Origin: an uncultured Bacteroidia bacterium
GTDB taxonomy: Bacteria > Bacteroidota > Bacteroidia > Bacteroidales > UBA932
Reading direction: 5' to 3'
Length of the DNA: 64,000 nt
NCBI GenBank assembly: GCA_902779785.1
Contig: CACZDC010000001.1
Span: 292,632-356,631 of the forward strand
Below, one piece after another: positions 59,426 through 64,000 of this stretch. The notes beneath the pieces are model-generated. The model worked only from the letters and a program-made list of their open reading frames with translations. It searched no databases and had not been told where the DNA came from. A program made the position numbers and the translations under genes. Numbering within the stretch: the stretch's first letter is position 1; each line of letters opens with the position of its first letter.

Positions 59426-61351
59426 ATGAAAAAGACAGTGTTAATATCACTCGCGGTGCTCGCCATAGCCTGCACCAGGGAGCCTGTTTTCACGGAAAAG
59501 AAGAGTGAAAGCGTATTTGGAGCACGTTTTGTCGAAGCCCCTGCTTCAAAAACCGTCATCGATGAAAAAAAGGTCCTCTGGACTACAGAGGACAGGATCA
59601 GCATACTATGGGATGGCGGCAGTGCCGTTGCCCAGAGTGAAACGCCTGGTCTCGAAACACGCTTTGTGGCCACTGTCGGCGATGCTGCCGATTATTACGG
59701 AGTTTATCCGTCTTCCGTAACGGCGACGCTTTCCGGGAGCAATATCCTCCTTACTGTCCCTTCCGCCCAGCACGGCGGTTTTGCAGAAGCTAACATAGCG
59801 CTCGCAAAGAGCGATGCCGGCGTTTTCGCCTTCAAGAATCTTTGTGCAATCGGAAAGCTCGTCCTGCAGCGCAGCGACATTGCTGAAATCCGGATTTCCG
59901 GCAATGGGGGAGAAGCCCTTTGCGGGGACGTGAGCGTCAGTCTTGACAGCGAAGGCATTCCTTCTTGCAGCGGTGCGGCCGGCACGGAAATCGTGCTTAC
60001 ACCGTCTTCAGGCAGCGCTTTCGGCCTTGGCCCACAGTATTTCTCCGTCATCCCAGGGACAGTCGGAAGCGGATTGACCATCACGCTAAAGACTTCCGCC
60101 GGAGTCACTCTGCCTGTTAAATCCTCCACCAAGAGCGCCTCTTTCGTCCGTTCCAGGATTCTGGGACTTGGCTCTTTCGCTCCCGAGGCCCCGGATCCGG
60201 TACTGACTAAATATTCCTTCGATTTTATCCAGTCTCTATCCGGATGGCCGACTGCAAATGCCGACAGTTGGGCCGGTCTCAAGAATTGCGATTCCGGCTG
60301 CGCAACCGACAATGGCGGTACCGCCGACGCAAGCAACCCTCACCGTCGCGCCCAGGTTACCTACACGTCAGGCTCCATGGACTTTGACTTTACCTTTGCC
60401 GATCCGGACAACGCCAAATCCCATAATATCTACCTTGGCTCATCAGGCGTCTATGTCGGAACTTTGCGCTATTTTGGTCTGCCGGCCATTCCCGGAAAGA
60501 AACTTGCCAAAATAGAGATGACCAACAGCGCAAGTAACAGGGATCCGGCATCGTTCACGCGAAATGTCGGCGTTACCAGCCAGATATACGCAGCTTCCGA
60601 TGCGGTCGGTTCGTTCAGTTATATCTCCGGCGGAGAACCACAGAATCAGGCGGCATCAGGTCCCGAAACAACGGTATTTACATACAATCTCAGCGGTACG
60701 GCGGCCAATACGGTTTACTATCTGTGCATTACAGTCCAAGCCTCAATCATCAAGACGCTGAACCTCTACTATGCCGACGCCGAGGATCCTACTCCGACTC
60801 CGGAGTACATCAACCTGACTTTCCCCTTCACGGGAACGCCTCTTCCTGGCTGGCCTACGGTCGCTAAATATACCCATGTAGACGGCGGCGTGAAGTGTGT
60901 CTATCCGCTCGGAGGGGTGAACTATGTGTTCGTCCCTGCGGATTGTGACGGTGCGTCTGCCGGACAGGCGTTCTGGCAGCCCCCGGTGGCAGCGGACGGT
61001 GATACTCCCGCAAAGGCCGGCTACTTTGCCCTGAATGCCCAGTACCGTTATCTCGGTCTTCCCGTGATTGACGGATATGCCCTGACTAAGGTCGTATGCC
61101 ACAGTGTCGCCCTCTCCGGTTCAACGGTTGATGCCAAGGTCGGAATAACAAAGAGCATTGCCACGAGTACGGGCCATCCTGCGGCATCGGAATATCTGGA
61201 CGGAGGAGCCACACAGACATGGCCCAAAGCCGGCGGCGGCACATTCTCCTACAACCTCAGCGGCACGCAGGCCAAGACCCGTTATTATATTTACGCTTAC
61301 GCCAAGGGCGCAATCTCATCACTCGACCTCACCTACAGCCCAGTTAACTGA
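59426..61351 (+). CDS. surface lipoprotein: fimbrillin-like N-terminus plus two 'GWPT' beta domains
   Basis: The ATG at 59426 gives the lipoprotein signal (ISLAVLAIACTREP, Cys15). Residues about 25-265 are fimbrillin-like (KTVIDEKKVLWTTEDRISIL, KNLCAIGKLVLQ). Domain A (about 270-455; YSFDFIQSLSGWPTANADSW, NCDSGCATDNGG, YFGLPAIPGKKLAK) and domain B (about 465-641; LTFPFTGTPLPGWPT, YVFVPADCDGASAGQAFW, YRYLGLPV) are the same pair as in the protein at 56517. A 53-bp stretch of domain B is identical in DNA (61001-61053 and 57771-57823). Domain shuffling thus placed one binding module behind two different N-termini. Confidence 0.65.
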   Translation: MKKTVLISLAVLAIACTREPVFTEKKSESVFGARFVEAPASKTVIDEKKVLWTTEDRISILWDGGSAVAQSETPGLETRFVATVGDAADYYGVYPSSVTATLSGSNILLTVPSAQHGGFAEANIALAKSDAGVFAFKNLCAIGKLVLQRSDIAEIRISGNGGEALCGDVSVSLDSEGIPSCSGAAGTEIVLTPSSGSAFGLGPQYFSVIPGTVGSGLTITLKTSAGVTLPVKSSTKSASFVRSRILGLGSFAPEAPDPVLTKYSFDFIQSLSGWPTANADSWAGLKNCDSGCATDNGGTADASNPHRRAQVTYTSGSMDFDFTFADPDNAKSHNIYLGSSGVYVGTLRYFGLPAIPGKKLAKIEMTNSASNRDPASFTRNVGVTSQIYAASDAVGSFSYISGGEPQNQAASGPETTVFTYNLSGTAANTVYYLCITVQASIIKTLNLYYADAEDPTPTPEYINLTFPFTGTPLPGWPTVAKYTHVDGGVKCVYPLGGVNYVFVPADCDGASAGQAFWQPPVAADGDTPAKAGYFALNAQYRYLGLPVIDGYALTKVVCHSVALSGSTVDAKVGITKSIATSTGHPAASEYLDGGATQTWPKAGGGTFSYNLSGTQAKTRYYIYAYAKGAISSLDLTYSPVN

Positions 61352-61353
61352 TA

Positions 61354-63492
61354 ATGAAGATTCTGAAGTACATACTTCTTTTATCGGCGCTCAGTCTGCC
61401 CTCCTGTAGGGAAGTTGTCGAGAGTCCGCTCTCGGTCCCCGAAGCAGCGGCGGCGCTATCCAACGACAAGTTGGCCGTGGCGATAGGAGAGGACGGTTCC
61501 CTCCTGTCGCTCCGCAATGTGGAGACGGGTCAGGACTATGCCGGAGGAGGCTTGCTGTGGAGGCTTTATTACGATGCCCCATACCAGAAAGAGATTCAGA
61601 TCCTTGGCTCCGGGCAGACGCCGGAAATAAACAGCGACGGAAAGTCTATCGTCCTGAACTACAGCTCACTGAAGGCTGACGGCCGGGACTTGGATATTAA
61701 GCTTAGGCTCACTCTCACCATCGAAGACGACAAGATCCGTTTTGCGTCCGCACTCCGCAATGACGAGCCCCATACCGTGCTTCGCGAGCTGCACTATCCA
61801 CTTGTCCACGGAGCCTCTCTCCCCGAGGACCATAAACTCTTTATCTCAGAATATGGAGGAAAGCTTTTCGACAGCCCCGTCAAGGAAATCAGCAAGATCC
61901 AGTCATCCCCTTACAAGCGTCCGGAACAGATTTTCCGCCAGAGGGACGTGAAGTACGGAGCCAAGGTTTTTATGAACTGCTTCGGCCTTTTCGGCGAGAA
62001 TCAAGGGTTGTATTTCGGATCCCACGATGACACTTTCCAGGACACCTGGCACGGACTCAGGGCCTACAAGGGTGAAAGCGGGGAGTACGACTGCCTGGAA
62101 TTCGGCTTCTTCAAGTATCCTCACTGTTTCTGTGGGGAAGAGTGGAGCTGCGACGCCAATGTGATCGCCCCGTACAGCGGAAGCTGGCACGTTGCTTCCA
62201 GGATATACCGCAAGTGGGCGGACAGCTGGTGGGACCACAGGGAAACTCCGCGCTGGGTCCGCGAGATGAAGAGCTGGCACCGTGTCATTTTCAAGCACCA
62301 ATACGGGGAATACCTTTACAAGTATCCCGATATGAACGGGAAGGTGGCCCAAGCCGGGCGGAGCGTCGGCTGCAACGCCCTCTTCCTCTTCGGCTGGTGG
62401 GACGAGGGGATGGACCACGGCAACCCGGACTATTCCGAGGACCTTTCCCAGGGCGGGGACGAGGCCTTGAAGTCGGAAATCGCTGAGTACCAGGCCGCGG
62501 GCAATCACCTGCTGCTCTATTTCAACGGCAAACTCATCGACCGCGAAAGCCGTTTCTACCGCAGCGGGAAAGGTCCTGAGGTGTGCCGCCACGACAATAC
62601 CGGCTCGGAGATACTGGAGCGCTACAAATTCACCGGACAGGGCACCTGGCTGGGAGAATATGACCAGAGGACCTTTGCCATCGCGACTATGATGGACCCT
62701 CAGTGGAACAAGGTCCTCTTCGCCCTTCAGGACAGGGCCTATGAAATTGGCGCCCACAGCGTCTTTTTCGACCAGCTCGCCTATGTCGAAAGCGAAAGCA
62801 CCAACTGGGATACTTCCCGCGAATATCCCGTCCCGGATGTCTATGGAATCCGCAGACGGGCCGAATGTCTGAAACTTCTTCGTGAGCGCTATGCCGAAAA
62901 GGCCCCGGACTTTGCCCTCGGGGCGGAAGGGACAGTGGATGTGCTGGCGATGTATTGCGATTATACCCACGGTTATCCCGCAAACGACGGTCCGGAGCGT
63001 TGGTTCAATTTCTTCCGCTACACTTTCCCTGAACTGATTTTCACCGACAGGGGCCAGAGGGACGATGTCGATGCCGCCCGCCACGTGAACAATACCATAC
63101 TGGACGGCCAGCGGAACGACATCGAGATTTTCCGCGCACGCGGAATCATCTCGGATGCTCCTGTCTATCAGGCATATCTGAAGGAGGCAAATGCCTTGAA
63201 AGAGAAGTATAAGGAATGTCTTCTTCTGGGGCACTACAATGATGTTTTCGGCTTCACTTGCTCCTCCGGGGAGCTTGACGCCCGTTCCTTTGTCAGCGAA
63301 GATGGCTCCAGGATGGCTGTAGTGGTGGCCAATCAGCAGACAGGTTCTGACCGCTGCATCTCGGCACGTATTTCCGCGCCGGGCTACCACCTGCTTTCAA
63401 GCGATGCTATCGGCAGCGGCAAGGTGTCAGGCAACAAGGTCCGCCTCTCCCAGTTCGATCTTGCCGTGCTGCTGTTTGAAAGAGACAGTTGA
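61354..63492 (+). CDS. putative glycoside hydrolase lipoprotein (DUF6259-like)
   Basis: A 712-residue lipoprotein (LLSALSLPSCREV, Cys17). An N-terminal beta-sandwich (about 30-230; LAVAIGEDGSLLSLRNVETG, GGLLWRLYYD) is followed by a TIM-barrel-like region (about 290-600) with NALFLFGWWDEGMDHGNPDY, GAHSVFFDQLAYVESES and LGAEGTVDVLAMYCDYTHG, and a short C-terminal beta domain. The layout and the FFDQL/LGAEG acidic motifs fit Bacteroidota proteins annotated DUF6259, considered glycoside hydrolases without a defined substrate. It is the only obvious glycosidase of the second SusC/SusD locus. Confidence 0.65.
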   Translation: MKILKYILLLSALSLPSCREVVESPLSVPEAAAALSNDKLAVAIGEDGSLLSLRNVETGQDYAGGGLLWRLYYDAPYQKEIQILGSGQTPEINSDGKSIVLNYSSLKADGRDLDIKLRLTLTIEDDKIRFASALRNDEPHTVLRELHYPLVHGASLPEDHKLFISEYGGKLFDSPVKEISKIQSSPYKRPEQIFRQRDVKYGAKVFMNCFGLFGENQGLYFGSHDDTFQDTWHGLRAYKGESGEYDCLEFGFFKYPHCFCGEEWSCDANVIAPYSGSWHVASRIYRKWADSWWDHRETPRWVREMKSWHRVIFKHQYGEYLYKYPDMNGKVAQAGRSVGCNALFLFGWWDEGMDHGNPDYSEDLSQGGDEALKSEIAEYQAAGNHLLLYFNGKLIDRESRFYRSGKGPEVCRHDNTGSEILERYKFTGQGTWLGEYDQRTFAIATMMDPQWNKVLFALQDRAYEIGAHSVFFDQLAYVESESTNWDTSREYPVPDVYGIRRRAECLKLLRERYAEKAPDFALGAEGTVDVLAMYCDYTHGYPANDGPERWFNFFRYTFPELIFTDRGQRDDVDAARHVNNTILDGQRNDIEIFRARGIISDAPVYQAYLKEANALKEKYKECLLLGHYNDVFGFTCSSGELDARSFVSEDGSRMAVVVANQQTGSDRCISARISAPGYHLLSSDAIGSGKVSGNKVRLSQFDLAVLLFERDS

Positions 63493-63544
63493 CCCTGATT
63501 GAGAGCCGAAGGATAAGTCGTTGAGTACAAGCATTTTCCGAATC

Positions 63545-63572
63545 AGTCTCTGTCCCGATCGGGACAAAGACT
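63545..63572. repeat. 28-bp near-perfect palindrome
   Basis: AGTCTCTGTCCCGA / TCGGGACAAAGACT: 13 of 14 base pairs match, with no loop. It lies between the end of the second SusC/SusD locus and the AbrB-like gene, about 90 bases before the latter's promoter. There is no T-run, so a protein-binding site is as likely as a terminator. Confidence 0.6.
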
Positions 63573-63663
63573 AGGCATCATTGCGTTGACTATCAATGTG
63601 TTATGTTCCGGCAGCGCCGCCTAAAAAAACCTGTCGCCATATACATCTTTCCCCCAAAAATGT

Positions 63664-63671
63664 TATATTTG
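63664..63671 (+). promoter_or_regulatory. -7 box of the AbrB-like gene
   Basis: A perfect TATATTTG (TAnnTTTG) 28 bases before the ATG at 63700. Confidence 0.65.
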
Positions 63672-63699
63672 TGGGAAATTTCTAACAAGTATAACGATT

Positions 63700-63909
63700 A
63701 TGCAGGAAAATGACGGAAAATTCATCTTCGGAGTGGTGAAGGTAGGGGACAAGGGCCAGATTGTCATCCCGAAGGATGCCCGTAAGGTCTACGACATCAA
63801 ACCCGGGGACGCTCTGCTGATGCTGGGCGACCAGAAGGGAATGGCGCTTTTGAAAACAGAGGTCTTCCAGGCCGCAATAGACCAGGCGATGGAGGGCCTG
63901 CCGAAATGA
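63700..63909 (+). CDS. AbrB/SpoVT-fold small DNA-binding protein
   Basis: A 69-residue protein whose residues 10-50 form a swapped-hairpin AbrB motif (VVKVGDKGQIVIPKDARKVY then IKPGDALLML). Such proteins act as transition-state regulators or antitoxins. No toxin gene follows; instead the next gene overlaps by four bases and begins an acyltransferase-3 membrane protein, so this one probably regulates its own operon. Confidence 0.85.
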   Translation: MQENDGKFIFGVVKVGDKGQIVIPKDARKVYDIKPGDALLMLGDQKGMALLKTEVFQAAIDQAMEGLPK

Positions 63910-64000
63910 GAAAACATTGGATCGATAATCTTCGCTGGGTGACGGTGCTCCTGGTGCTGCTGTACCATATAATATACTTCTTCAACAACAAGGGCGTTTT
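63906..64000 (+). CDS. acyltransferase-3-like membrane protein, N-terminal part (truncated by window edge)
   Basis: The frame starts with an ATG overlapping the upstream stop (ATGA) and is open to the window end. The 31 visible residues (MRKHWIDNLRWVTVLLVLLY followed by HIIYFFNNKG) show the N-terminal helix with the R-W-hydrophobic-LLYH signature of acyltransferase-3/OafA-type integral membrane acyltransferases. The assignment rests on this short segment only. Confidence 0.6.
   Translation, partial: MRKHWIDNLRWVTVLLVLLYHIIYFFNNKGV

Noticed and set aside
61903-63390. 495-codon reverse-strand frame opposite the putative glycoside hydrolase
   Set aside because: Shadow of a recognisable lipoprotein gene; hydrophobic composition typical of the antisense of acidic proteins.
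63700-63909. toxin-antitoxin pair
   Set aside because: The AbrB-like protein could be an antitoxin, but the overlapping downstream gene starts like an acyltransferase-3 membrane protein, not a toxin.

Overview
The window looks like chromosomal DNA of a Bacteroidota bacterium, most likely a gut or rumen member of the Bacteroidales. The evidence is two SusC/SusD pairs, many lipoproteins whose signal peptides end in a Cys lipobox, BACON and fimbrillin-like domains, DUF4249 and DUF6377-type proteins, and promoters of the Bacteroides form TAnnTTTG. There is no rRNA, no confident tRNA, no CRISPR array and no transposase or integrase.

Layout. 1-2519: the end of a TonB-dependent receptor followed by two lipoproteins. 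2807-3892: a rhodanese/metallo-beta-lactamase fusion lipoprotein. 3944-9289 (minus): an apparent five-gene operon with an OlsF-like bifunctional acyltransferase, a LAB_N membrane protein and an arginine deiminase pathway (deiminase, carbamate kinase, ornithine carbamoyltransferase). 9351-10547 (minus): a TPR/LuxR-type regulator. 10696-15000: a secreted OmpA-family protein, a large secreted protein of unknown function and a lysozyme-like protein. 15001-15648: a gene-free stretch rich in hairpins. 15649-17839 (minus): a DeoR/AgaR-type regulator and a glutamine-amidotransferase-like lipoprotein.

17956-45534 is about 27.6 kb of plus-strand genes that I read as one large utilization locus. It holds a ceramidase-like amidase, two GH20 hexosaminidases, a MurQ homologue, SusC/SusD, a surface lipoprotein, a transglutaminase-fold cysteine peptidase, three related glycosidase-like TIM-barrel proteins, a second surface lipoprotein, an N-acetylhexosamine kinase, an FHS sugar permease, an Ntn amidase, a glutamate symporter, an M20-C1 peptidase fusion and an outer-membrane barrel. 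The cysteine peptidase resembles the archaeal pseudomurein endoisopeptidases (PeiW/PeiP, peptidase family C71). The two surface lipoproteins carry a shared domain that resembles pseudomurein-binding repeats, and the TIM-barrel proteins resemble proteins I remember from methanogens. My main hypothesis is that this locus harvests the cell wall (pseudomurein) of methanogenic archaea. The main alternative is bacterial peptidoglycan, favoured by the MurQ homologue. Two AgaR/DeoR-type operator sequences lie in the promoter region that opens the locus, next to the DeoR regulator gene.

45606-51150 holds mannose-6-phosphate isomerase (plus), then on the minus strand an esterase, a GNAT acetyltransferase, an unknown membrane protein and a DUF6377-type regulator. 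51331-63492 is a second SusC/SusD locus with two related lipoproteins built on a tandem 'GWPT' domain, a BACON-endonuclease/phosphatase-fold lipoprotein and a putative glycoside hydrolase. The window ends with an AbrB-like small protein and the start of an acyltransferase-3 membrane protein.
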